Source of the DNA: Bacillota bacterium
GTDB taxonomy: Bacteria; Bacillota; Clostridia; Lachnospirales; Lachnospiraceae
Assembly: GCA_023391695.1 (NCBI GenBank)
Contig: JAEWAK010000012.1
Location: 248,001-312,000, forward strand
Length of the DNA stretch: 64,000 bases
Direction: 5' to 3'
In this document: in pieces, positions 54,664 through 63,700 of the stretch
Numbering within the stretch: the stretch's first letter is position 1
Layout: each line of letters starts with the position of its first letter
Position numbers and translations under genes: made by a program
Notes under the pieces: generated by a model
Told to the model about the DNA's origin: nothing
Database searches by the model: none
The model's input: only the letters and a program-made list of their open reading frames with translations

Positions 54664-55857
54664 TTATTTATTTACTTTATAAACCAGTACAAGACCGGAT
54701 CTTTGGAATACCTGGGATACTTCCAGTAAATCCATACCGCCTGCATTGGCTGCAATTAAGTTTGAAACCCAGGTAACGCCAAAATCCACGGATCCGTTAT
54801 TCACTGCGGTTGTTTCACCGATGTCACCGCCGCCGGGTACGATATTTACTTCCAGGCCGGCTTCACTGTAATAACCTTTATCCAGTGCCACATAGTATCC
54901 CATAAACTGGGCCTGGGGCAACCATTTTAACTGGATGGATACGCTGGATTTTTCCGGTGTGCCAAATTTGCCGTCGGTGGAGGCATTGGCTTCTTCCCAA
55001 TATGAGGTGTCCCTGATATTATCAAGGGTTAAAGTCTTTAGTTTATCGGCTGCCGCAGAGTCATCGAGCTTAATATACTGTTTGGCAAGTTCTAAGGTCT
55101 GCTGCAGTGCTCCATCATCCATTTTACCGTAATCCGTAACGGCCGCACCCGCCGTATCCGTCTCCACCAATTTCTTTACTTCATCCGCCATATATGCCTG
55201 GTGCTCGGAAGATACGGAAGAACCGTACTTATAAACGATTTCGGCAGCTTCCTCCGGATTGGCACAGGCATATTCCCAGCCTTTCATGGAAGCATAAATA
55301 AATGCTTTTACCGTATTGGGATTTGCCTCGGCAAAAGCCCTTGTACAAAAGATGTTATCTTCAAGCATTGCAACGCCCTCGTCATTCATATCGATATAGC
55401 CTACGGAATCTCCGTAGCCGTAGCCGCCGTCATAGGAATTGACAACAAGGCCGTATTCGTTATAAGTCATAGCGGATGCAAGGGAGATGGAATCATCGTC
55501 AAAACCGTCCATATCAAAAGCCTGGCTTAAGAAGGTGGTCGGCTGACCGTATTTGCTCAATAAAGCCTGGATTTCATATTCATTACCAAGTCCCCAGTTG
55601 CCAACCTTGCCTTCTGTGGCAGCTTTTACCACAATATCTTCCACCGAAGCATCGGTATTAAAATATGGGCCTGCCGCTTCCCCGCCCGCAGCTTCCGCTG
55701 TCTGTTCCGGGTCGGGAGCAGTTTCTAAAGCCGTATCTCCGGCAGTATTTTCTGTATTTGCCGATGTATCCGCAGTATCCGTTTTGCTGCCGCAAGCTGC
55801 AAGTGATAATACAAGTATTAAAGAAAGGACAACCATAAACACATTTTTCTTTTTCAT
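54664..55857 (-). CDS. Circularly permuted NMT1/THI5-type binding lipoprotein
   Basis: 397 residues. A lipoprotein signal ends at Cys22 (LSLAAC), followed by a 40-residue Thr/Ala/Glu linker. Residues 70-140 (VEDIVVKAATEGKVGNWGLG, NEYEIQALLSKYG, FDMDGFDDDSISLASAMTYN) match the middle of NMT1/THI5 binding proteins. Residues 305-397 (VSIQLKWLPQAQFMGYYVAL, DKGYYSEAGLEVNIVPGGGD, then FGVTW, and FQRSGLVLVYK) match what is normally the N-terminus. The order is thus permuted within one frame. It lies next to two permeases and an ATPase of the thiamine-precursor/pyrimidine type. The substrate is probably a pyrimidine. Confidence 0.88.
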   Translation of the reverse strand: MKKKNVFMVVLSLILVLSLAACGSKTDTADTSANTENTAGDTALETAPDPEQTAEAAGGEAAGPYFNTDASVEDIVVKAATEGKVGNWGLGNEYEIQALLSKYGQPTTFLSQAFDMDGFDDDSISLASAMTYNEYGLVVNSYDGGYGYGDSVGYIDMNDEGVAMLEDNIFCTRAFAEANPNTVKAFIYASMKGWEYACANPEEAAEIVYKYGSSVSSEHQAYMADEVKKLVETDTAGAAVTDYGKMDDGALQQTLELAKQYIKLDDSAAADKLKTLTLDNIRDTSYWEEANASTDGKFGTPEKSSVSIQLKWLPQAQFMGYYVALDKGYYSEAGLEVNIVPGGGDIGETTAVNNGSVDFGVTWVSNLIAANAGGMDLLEVSQVFQRSGLVLVYKVNK

Positions 55858-55869
55858 AAATATACCTCC

Positions 55870-55940
55870 GTTTTTGATTTTAAGTTTTTGATTTAGTTTT
55901 TGATTCTAAATCTTGATTCTAAATCTTGATTCTAAATTCT
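55870..55940. repeat. Short tandem repeats between permease and binding-protein genes
   Basis: Variants of TTGATTCTAAATC repeat three times at the 3' side and TTTTTGATTTTAAG-like units at the 5' side. The array sits just upstream of the binding-protein ribosome site on the minus strand. Confidence 0.7.
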
Positions 55941-55961
55941 ATATCAGTTGATTTCCTGCAA

Positions 55962-56789
55962 TTACTTGCGGTTTTTCAACAAAATACCTTCACAGGCCAT
56001 CAGTATTCCATACATAACGATACCGATGAGACAGGCAACTCCTATATAAGCCCAGGCTGTGGCATATTGTGCCAGTACGATATTTTCCCTTATCTGCCTG
56101 CCTACGCCGGTAATATACTCGGCAAAATATTCGCTTACCAGTGCGCTGATTACACTTGCCGGAACACTTACCCTAAGTGCAATGAATATATAAGGTACAC
56201 TGTTTGGCAGCCTTAATTTAACAAATGTCCTGAACCTTCCGGCTCCATAGGTTTTCATTAAATCCTCGGAAAAAGGTTTTAACTCCGTAAGCCCCCGGAA
56301 CGCATTTACACTCATGGAAGCGGTGCAGATAACCATTACCACCAGGATCTTGGCAACCATGCTTCTTATACTGGCGTCCTTGCTTACATCCTTGGTCCAG
56401 TTGGTAATCACGGGAGCCAGGGCAACGATGGGGACCGCATTGAAAGCGGAAACGATATTCAGGCCGCCGGCACCCCACTTTGGGAAAACAGTTGCAATGA
56501 TTGCCACCAGGTAGCCCGATAAGGAACCAAGGATCAGGCCGCAGACCGCAACAATGACGGTTGCCTGGATATTGGACGCTATTTTAGGAAAATTCTCAAT
56601 TATAATGGTAACGATCCTGCTTGGCAAAGGGAGTGTAAAGTCATCCGTATTCAACAGCTTATGCAGTATCTCCGTCTGCCAGAGGACAAATACAAAAATG
56701 CCGAATAAAACAGGATACAGGACACCGGTTAAAGCATTTATCCGGGAACCTGTTATTCTTCGGTGCTTTTTCACATCCGGATTCCGCAT
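55962..56789 (-). CDS. ABC permease of the pyrimidine/NMT1-type importer (second)
   Basis: 275 residues with six transmembrane segments. The binding-protein-dependent loop is FSEDLMKTYGAGRFRTFVKL, typical of the SsuC/TauC/ThiX group. It starts at the upstream permease stop (TAATG overlap), so the two are translated together. It makes the channel with 56789-57619. Confidence 0.92.
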   Translation of the reverse strand: MRNPDVKKHRRITGSRINALTGVLYPVLFGIFVFVLWQTEILHKLLNTDDFTLPLPSRIVTIIIENFPKIASNIQATVIVAVCGLILGSLSGYLVAIIATVFPKWGAGGLNIVSAFNAVPIVALAPVITNWTKDVSKDASIRSMVAKILVVMVICTASMSVNAFRGLTELKPFSEDLMKTYGAGRFRTFVKLRLPNSVPYIFIALRVSVPASVISALVSEYFAEYITGVGRQIRENIVLAQYATAWAYIGVACLIGIVMYGILMACEGILLKNRK

Positions 56790-57619
56790 TACGATTCCAC
56801 CTTCTTCCTGCTAAGTGCTCTTTTATGGGGTGATAACAGCTTTTCGACCACTCCCATCAGGTAAAAACTCAGTATTCCGATAACGGCACTTAAAATTACG
56901 ATCTGCCAGAATACCATAATGGACATTGCGTGTTTTAAGGACTGGGACAACATACAGCCGAGCCCTCCGTCCCCCTGGAGGGTATCTACCAGGATGGAAG
57001 CAGTGATTGCCATGGGAGCGGAGATTTTAAGGCCGGTAAAAAAGTAAGGGATGGAGGAGGGTATCAGGGTTTTTACATATACCTGCAACCTGGTTGCCGC
57101 ACATAAATACATAAGATCGTGCTTTTCACGCTCCACGGCTTTAAAGCCTGCCAGGGTATTGGCTGCCACCGGATAAAAAGTTAATATGGCCGCTATGATG
57201 ATACGGCTGGAGCCTATATCACGGGTGATGGCAAGTACGATGGGCGCCATGCCGAGAATGGGAATCATCTGGATTATCATGAGATAGGGAAAGGCAATTT
57301 TTTCAACTATCCCGGATAAATTCATGATAAGGGCCAGGATAAATCCTCCGGCCGCACCAATTACAAATCCCTCTCCGGCACGGATAAGGGTTGCGCCGGC
57401 ATTGGATAATACGATCTGCAGCGCCGTCTGCCCCATGCTGACCGGCTTTGTACTGAATACGGAACCGATGATCTGGTAGAAATGGGGCAGGACATTTTCC
57501 GGTGTCCTTTTCGTACCGGCGATTTGAAAGGCCCCGATTTCCCAGATAAGTAATATTCCCATAAGCCAGACAAAGGTCACCATTCCTCTTGATGAAATAA
57601 GTTTTTTAACCCTTTTCAT
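56789..57619 (-). CDS. ABC permease of the pyrimidine/NMT1-type importer (first)
   Basis: 276 residues from the ATG at 57619, seven bases after GAGGGGG; the TTG at 57625 is rejected. Six transmembrane segments and the loop EKHDLMYLCAATRLQVYVKT. It starts two bases after the ATPase stop. Confidence 0.92.
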   Translation of the reverse strand: MKRVKKLISSRGMVTFVWLMGILLIWEIGAFQIAGTKRTPENVLPHFYQIIGSVFSTKPVSMGQTALQIVLSNAGATLIRAGEGFVIGAAGGFILALIMNLSGIVEKIAFPYLMIIQMIPILGMAPIVLAITRDIGSSRIIIAAILTFYPVAANTLAGFKAVEREKHDLMYLCAATRLQVYVKTLIPSSIPYFFTGLKISAPMAITASILVDTLQGDGGLGCMLSQSLKHAMSIMVFWQIVILSAVIGILSFYLMGVVEKLLSPHKRALSRKKVES

Positions 57620-57621
57620 AA

Positions 57622-58395
57622 TCAAACCCCCTCGAAACTGTTTCTTACCTTGGAAACCAATGCCGTAAATTCGGCGGTTTCTTTAATTTCTTTCGCCCTG
57701 GGCCTTGGAAGGGTAATATCTACCACGGCCGACAACCTGCCGGGATGGGGAGACAGTACACAGACCCGGTCGGATAAAAAAACGGCTTCCGCAATATTAT
57801 GGGTGACAAAAATTACGGTTTTATTGGTTTTACTCCAGATCCTTAATAAATCCTCGTGGAGTTTCTCCCTCGTAAATTCATCAAGGGCTGAGAAGGGTTC
57901 GTCCATTAAAAGAATTTCCGGCCTGATTGCCAGCGCCCTTGCAATACCGACACGCTGCTGCATACCGCCGCTTAACTGATGGGGGTAATGGTCCGCAAAT
58001 TTGGTAAGCCCCACCAGGTCTAACATTTTCTCCGCCCTGGCCTTCCTGTCTTCCTTTTTCACCTTCATCAGTTCCAGAGGTAATTCAATATTCTTCCTTA
58101 CCGTACGCCATTCATATAAAACAGGGCTTTGAAATACCATTCCGTATTTTCGGTTAAGTCTTGCAGCCTCCGTAGTACTTCCTTCTATCAACACCTCTCC
58201 CGAGGTAGGTTTCAACAAATTGGCAACTATCCTGAGAAGTGTTGTTTTACCACAGCCGGATGGGCCTAACAGTGAGATAAATTCTCCCTTTTGAATATCA
58301 AGACTGACGCCGGTTAAGGCTGTGACCTCATTTAAGTCCGCCTGATATATCATACTGACGTTATTTAATCTTATCTCTATACCACCGTTATCCAT
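57622..58395 (-). CDS. ABC ATPase of the pyrimidine/NMT1-type importer
   Basis: 257 residues from the ATG at 58395 (AAAGGAG upstream); 29 further upstream codons lack family similarity. Walker A LLGPSGCGKTTLL, Q-loop MVFQSPVLYEWRTVRKN, signature LSGGMQQRVGIARAL, Walker B EILLMDEPFSALD and the switch His in FVTHNIAEA. It is the first gene of the importer, directly followed by both permeases and the binding protein. Confidence 0.94.
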   Translation of the reverse strand: MDNGGIEIRLNNVSMIYQADLNEVTALTGVSLDIQKGEFISLLGPSGCGKTTLLRIVANLLKPTSGEVLIEGSTTEAARLNRKYGMVFQSPVLYEWRTVRKNIELPLELMKVKKEDRKARAEKMLDLVGLTKFADHYPHQLSGGMQQRVGIARALAIRPEILLMDEPFSALDEFTREKLHEDLLRIWSKTNKTVIFVTHNIAEAVFLSDRVCVLSPHPGRLSAVVDITLPRPRAKEIKETAEFTALVSKVRNSFEGV

Positions 58396-58468
58396 ATTAA
58401 CAAGACTCCTTTCAAAATGTAGTGTAGTACAAGCATACCCGGTTAAATAAGTAAACTCCCGCCGGCCA

Positions 58469-58505
58469 GTGTGCTGTCTCATTCATCTTTAGTGAGACAG
58501 CACAC
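58469..58505. repeat. Perfect 13-bp hairpin, also the outer ends of 54427-54599
   Basis: GTGTGCTGTCTCA pairs exactly with TGAGACAGCACAC around an 11-base loop. It lies about 75 bases upstream of the ATPase gene. Confidence 0.75.
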
Positions 58506-58760
58506 TAAACAGGAGACTCTTTGATCGATTAAATCAAAGAAACACACGCTGTGGTGTTATTGTCAGTCACTGACACACCCCTGCGTGTGTTATTCTTATG
58601 CAAAGCAGGCAAGTCCGATATGGCTCCCCGTATCTCTAATTTGAGGTATCTCCTTAGGTCCCCGGGGCTTGCAGTACTCTGTCACATACAAAAAGGCAAC
58701 AGGCTTTACTTTTCAGCAAAGCACCATTGCCTTTTTGCATTTTATTAATTTGTCTTCAAA
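58506..58760. other. Structured leader region of the pyrimidine locus, unidentified
   Basis: 255 bases without a credible gene. Holds the stem GCAAG...CTTGC enclosing CCCCGGGG near 58660 and direct copies of GTATCTC, and a strong AAAAAGGCAA/TTGCCTTTTT stem (58690-58736). On the minus strand this stem precedes the rest, as a terminator for upstream transcripts or as part of a leader. I could not match a known riboswitch class. Confidence 0.45.
58690..58736. terminator. Terminator-like hairpin upstream of the pyrimidine locus
   Basis: AAAAAGGCAA pairs with TTGCCTTTTT, with GGCTTT/AAAGC inside. T-runs exist on both strands. Confidence 0.7.
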
Positions 58761-58999
58761 AATTAATCATGAGTATATTATACACACATTTAATTGAATG
58801 GCAAGTCTTTTTTTAAAATTTTCTGTGTTTTAGCACATATTTTTAAAATTATTAACATTTTATACCTTTCATACCGTATTTTATTGTAAATATTTAAATT
58901 TTGTTTGTGCCAAAGCACATATAAAAAGAATTTGCAACACAAATTAGCTCATTTTCAGATATTGTGTGTACTTTTCACTCATCTTACCTGAGGTTTCGA

Positions 59000-59083
59000 A
59001 TGGAACTGATTGGCCAGGATAGGAACTTCGTTGTAAAGTGGAAGGTGGAATTAAAGTGGCCGTGCATCTGTTTACTGACATAG
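59000..59083 (+). CDS. Doubtful 27-residue frame before a terminator
   Basis: Starts ATGGAACTG with GAGG seven bases upstream, ends TAG, and is followed immediately by a terminator stem. No recognised similarity. It may be a chance frame in an intergenic transcript. Confidence 0.2.
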   Translation: MELIGQDRNFVVKWKVELKWPCICLLT

Positions 59084-59085
59084 TA

Positions 59086-59130
59086 AGGGGGCTCCCCAAT
59101 AGCTGTAATGCTATTTCGGCAGCCCCTTTT
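59086..59130. terminator. Bidirectional terminator
   Basis: GGGGGCT pairs with AGCCCC and ATAGC with GCTAT, followed by CTTTTTC. It lies 21 bases after the minus-strand small gene end and also stops plus-strand transcription. Confidence 0.8.
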
Positions 59131-59150
59131 TCAAATTGTTGAGCTTTCAG

Positions 59151-59336
59151 TTAGAATTTATAATCGGCATATTTATCAAGTTCTTTTTCAACATTCGCCA
59201 ATTCTTCTTTAACAAGTTTCAGAATTTTTTCTTGTCTGGTTCTAACATCATCCGGAGCAGATTTTAAACCATCTGCTATCCTGTCTATCTGTTTTTTCTG
59301 ATCAGCTATTGTTTTTTGAATTTCTTCGATACTCAT
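59151..59336 (-). CDS. Small coiled-coil protein of unknown function
   Basis: 61 residues, GGAGGGTTAGG before the ATG and a terminator after it, so it is a proper gene. Nearly all of it is predicted helix with heptad-like hydrophobics (IQKTIADQKKQIDRIADGL and ILKLVKEELANVEKELDKY). No family is recognised. Confidence 0.72.
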   Translation of the reverse strand: MSIEEIQKTIADQKKQIDRIADGLKSAPDDVRTRQEKILKLVKEELANVEKELDKYADYKF

Positions 59337-59459
59337 CCTAACCCTCCTCTCCAGTTGATTCTTATTTATTTTAAGTAATTAAATTAATTGTGTAAAAAAT
59401 TTAAATGCATATTATTCAAATTTTTTATATTTTAATATATTCCTTTTAATTCAATATTG

Positions 59460-59723
59460 TTACCAAAAATTACATCTGACTGCCTCGGTCATATAACCTT
59501 TATTTATCTCATCTTTGTCCAGTTTATATCCGAGAAAACAGGACAGAAAAACTCCTCTGACAATATTAGTAAAGGCAATCGTACCAACAACCCGGTCCAT
59601 ATCTTCTTTTTTATAGATCCATAACCTTAAGGCGGTATTGCTATTAATATCAATAAATTCCTTATCCAAAAGTTTTTCCTGGCAGCCTAATGTGTAAAAC
59701 TCCTCACCCTTTATCACTCTCAC
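59460..59723 (-). pseudogene. Truncated RimJ-like acetyltransferase fragment
   Basis: 87 codons. The middle (VGTIAFTNIVRGVFLSCFLG and KGYMTEAVR) matches the centre of RimJ-type acetyltransferases, which are usually about 180 residues; the N-terminal strand and the C-terminal half are missing and the frame ends just after TEAVR. Its ATG overlaps the AraC stop as ATGA. Probably a decaying gene. Confidence 0.65.
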
Positions 59724-60604
59724 AGCCTGTTTTTGCTATTCACATAATTATGCAACGGATGTAAATTTCTATATTCATTTGGGGTTTTTCCTATTATCTT
59801 TTTAAAATTCTTTATAAGACTTTTACTATCACAAAATCCAGTCTTCGTAGCTATTTTATCTAGTGTCCAATCTTTAGAACGTAACAATTTCTGTACTTCA
59901 TTTATCCTGAGATTAATTAAATATTCATAAGGTGACTGTCCATAACTTTCTTTAAAACAGCGGATAAAATAATATTTGGATAGAAAGGCTATTTCTGCCA
60001 TTTGTTCCACCGTTATTTTTTCCGAAAAATTATTATTAAGAAATTCTATAACCGGCAGAAGTTTATCCGTATTTCTTGTTATATGATCTTCCGTATTATG
60101 CTGTTTTTCAAAAAATAACTGTGATAATACATTAGAAACTGTATTTGATATCATAATATCATTTTCTATACTCCTTAAGGATACATATTCCTCTAAAACG
60201 CGGAATCTTCCACTAAATTCTGCGGTATTTCTGACAGTTATCAGCTTTAGCTGATCTCCGTTTATTATCTTACAATAAATATTTACAGAACTTCCATCCA
60301 GCTGCAGCCAGTAAAACTTCCAGTTGTTTGCACTGTTATATTTATGATATTTTTTACAATCAATTAATACTGCCGTACCGGCTGTTAAATCATATTTCTT
60401 ATCTTCATACACGATCCGGCCGCTTCCGGATACCGTATAAAATATAAGATACCCCTCACCGTCTTTTCGTTCCGTATAATACTTATTTCCAGCCTCGAAA
60501 TAGCCGTACTCTCTGATATAGAACGGAAAAGTTTCCATCATAAGGCTTGGCACCGTAAGTTTTGAAAATGAATTTTTACTGATATTCATATTATAACGCA
60601 GCAT
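59720..60604 (-). CDS. AraC-family regulator divergent from the GH106-like gene
   Basis: 294 residues, AGGAGGTGCTCT before the ATG. N-terminal cupin with LIFYTVSGSGRIVYEDKKYD and VLIDCKKYHKYNSANN; C-terminal AraC domain (ITVEQMAEIAFLSKYYFIRC, GFCDSKSLIKNFKKIIGKTP). It is divergent from the glycosidase at 60767 with 162 bases between and is its likely regulator. Confidence 0.9.
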   Translation of the reverse strand: MLRYNMNISKNSFSKLTVPSLMMETFPFYIREYGYFEAGNKYYTERKDGEGYLIFYTVSGSGRIVYEDKKYDLTAGTAVLIDCKKYHKYNSANNWKFYWLQLDGSSVNIYCKIINGDQLKLITVRNTAEFSGRFRVLEEYVSLRSIENDIMISNTVSNVLSQLFFEKQHNTEDHITRNTDKLLPVIEFLNNNFSEKITVEQMAEIAFLSKYYFIRCFKESYGQSPYEYLINLRINEVQKLLRSKDWTLDKIATKTGFCDSKSLIKNFKKIIGKTPNEYRNLHPLHNYVNSKNRL

Positions 60605-60766
60605 AGAGCACCTCCTAAAGCAGCAATATCAGAGAATTAATCGGCAATATAGTATGGTGATTTTTTTTATTGATATTGATATTATAAAGATATAAACAAC
60701 AATTTTCAAGACTATGCAGAAAATTCAAACAGCATTATATTACACTTTATAAGGAGATATAAAAAT

Positions 60767-63700
60767 ATGGAGAATCTGAAGGAACTTTTCAAAAATCCGA
60801 CTTCTGAATATCGTACAGCACCTCTCTGGGTCTGGAATGATACCATGGAATACGAACAAATTGACACCATTTTAGAAGAATTAAAATCTCATGGCTTTGG
60901 CGGTGCATTTGTGCATCCTCGTCCGGGACTTATGGTACCTTATTTATCCGATGAGTGGTTTGACAAATGGAAACATGCCTTATCCACCTCAAAAAAATTA
61001 GGGATGAAGCTTTATATTTACGATGAGAACTCTTACCCCTCCGGATTTGGAGGAGGCCATGTGTCTGCCGAACTTCCTGACTGCCTGGCAACTTCTGTCC
61101 GCTTTGAGTTAATATCAGCCGATTCTTTACAGGTTTCCGGCAATGAACAGGAGATCTGGTTTGGCGGAACGAATTACATTAAAATCTTTGCCTGTAATAT
61201 CAACAAAAATAATACCCTGGAGTTAAGTAAAGATGTTACAGAACTTCCCAAATCAGATTGGCATAAATATGGTAAATTATTCTCCATTCTCAGCTTTGTG
61301 GAAGCTAAAACGGAAAGCTGGCTTGGCGGATTTGCAAATGTAGATTTGGCAAGACCTGAGGCGGCTCAGGTTTTCTTAAATAAGGTCTATGAACCATATT
61401 TTGTTAGATTCGGAGATGATTTCGGCAAAAACATACCGGCCATATTTACGGATGAACCAGCTCTCACAGGAAGTAATCTCTATGGAACCGGAGGCGGCAA
61501 TGTCCTTCCTTTCAGTTTTTGGTTTGCTTATCAATTCAAACAGCGAAACGGCTATGATTTAACAGATTACCTGCCCGCACTTTTTTATGATACCACTGCA
61601 CCCTGGTTTCAGACTGATGATAAAAAGGTAAGATTTGATTATTACTGTACCTGCCATGAACTTTGGACAAATAATTTCATAATTCCCATGTCTTCCTGGT
61701 GTGAAAAGCACGGTGTGAAATGGACCGGCCACTTTATGGAAGATAACTGGCCAAGAGCAAGTCTCCAGGTTGTCTCCACCTCCGTAATGTCTAACTATCA
61801 ATATATGGGCTGGCCTGCCATTGATATGATTATGAATAATCGTATCATTGATAAGCCAAATGACATCCTGCGGCTTATCATTCAGGAAGTGAAAAGTGTT
61901 GCTAACCAATTGGATAAACCCCGAGTCCTTTGCGAATCCTTTGGTGCCGGCGGCTGGGATTCCACTTTGGAGGATTTTAAAAAACTGAGCGACTGGCTTA
62001 TGGTAAACGGAATAAATTTTATTAACCAGCATCTTACCTTTTCCTCCCTTGTTGGTGCCAGAAAACGGGACCATCCCCAATCCTTTGACTGGAGGGAACC
62101 ATGGTGGGATGATTATACGGGCTTGAATGATTATATTGCCAGATTAAGTTTTATTCTTTCTCAGGGTAAATCAAAGCAGCGTATCTTAATCCTTCACCCA
62201 ACCACAACCGGCTATCTAAAGTCGCAAAATAGTGAACCCGCGAATCTGTTAAGGGATACCATATGCCAAAATCCAAATATGGAAGGTTATTTTGAATTGC
62301 TTCAAATTTTAAGCGATAATCAATGGGATTATGACCTGGGTGATGAGTTTGTACTGCAAAAAAACGCCTCTGTTAAAAACGGTATATTAAATGTAGGTGT
62401 TCAATCGTATCACTTAATTATTATTCCGCAAGAAATAGAATCCATGTTCTCCACAACTGCAGGGTTTTTATATGATTATCTGACGCAAGGAGGAATTATC
62501 CTTACAAACGGTGATATTCATGCACGAATTAACGGTTTAGAAAACCGGGAAGAGATGTATAAATTAATCCGTCATGATAATTTTAAGATAAGTTCCTGCA
62601 ATAAAGTATTGGAAAACAGCATTGCACAATATGTTCCAAAACGCCTTCATAATACAAAATCATGGCCCTCCGGCTTCGAACATATGCGAAGAGAATTGGA
62701 TAAAGATCACACCTTATACTTTTTTGTTAACCACAGTCTGCAAACGGTTGACAATGAAATTATAATTGAAGGAAAATCCATAGAGTTCTGGAGCCCCTGG
62801 ACCGGGGAACAGAATACATATCCGTATGAGAATACAGAAACCGGCATTAAAATAAAACTTCACCTGAAAAACTTTGAATCTCAGGTTTTTATCGTTAAAA
62901 AACAGATTGTTTCTGATTACAAAGGAGAAGTTTATCCATTTATTAATATTGATAAAATGAATAAAACGGTACCTTTGCTTATAAGTATTAAACCCGAATC
63001 AAAAAATGTTTACCCCATTGACTATTGTACACTGCAATTAGATGAAAAAACTTATGAAAATATCAATACTATTTTTGCTAATAAACTCATCTATAAACAA
63101 AGAGGTTTTTCAAAAAATCCTTGGGATAATGAGATTCATTATAAATATAGATTATCAGACTACAATCAGTTTAAAGAAAGAAGCGGCTTTACTGCCATAT
63201 ATGAATTTATTGTCTCCGAGCATTTCATTGCAGAAGATATGGAATTAATCGTTGAATATGGTAACGCCTATGAGGGTATCCTGAATGGTCATAAAATCAG
63301 CTGGAAAACCGGCAATACTTTCCTGGATTATAAAAATATATGTGCAGATATTACAGATTACATTATTCCGGGTAAAAATATCATTGTATTACAAAATTAC
63401 ATATTTGATATAAAATACGAGTTGGAACCTATTTATATCCGTGGAAATTTTTCAGTTAATTCGTATAAAGATAACTGGCTTCTAACTAATACCAATAAAA
63501 TCACTTACGGTACCTGGGTTACGCAGGGATATCCTTTTTATGAAAATGCATTTGATTATACTTATCAATTAAAACTTGACGGGAATTCACAGGTTATTGT
63601 GGAACTGCCGAAAGCAGAAACAACCTGTATGACTTTACTCTTTAATGGAGTTAGTCTAGGTATTGTGGGCATCAATGGAAATTATCGTTTTGATGTTACC

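Noticed and set aside
54664..55857. The unusual binding protein as a frameshifted or fused pair of genes
   Set aside because: The frame is uninterrupted from signal peptide to stop, each landmark segment occurs once, and the linker is of normal composition. Permutation explains it better, though resequencing would settle it.
58551..58748. A 65-codon plus-strand frame
   Set aside because: It runs through hairpin arms and a terminator stem, lacks a ribosome site and has no recognisable similarity.
58506..58760. A known riboswitch (guanidine, tetrahydrofolate, purine) upstream of the pyrimidine importer
   Set aside because: I looked for the conserved cores of these classes and found none that fit in order.
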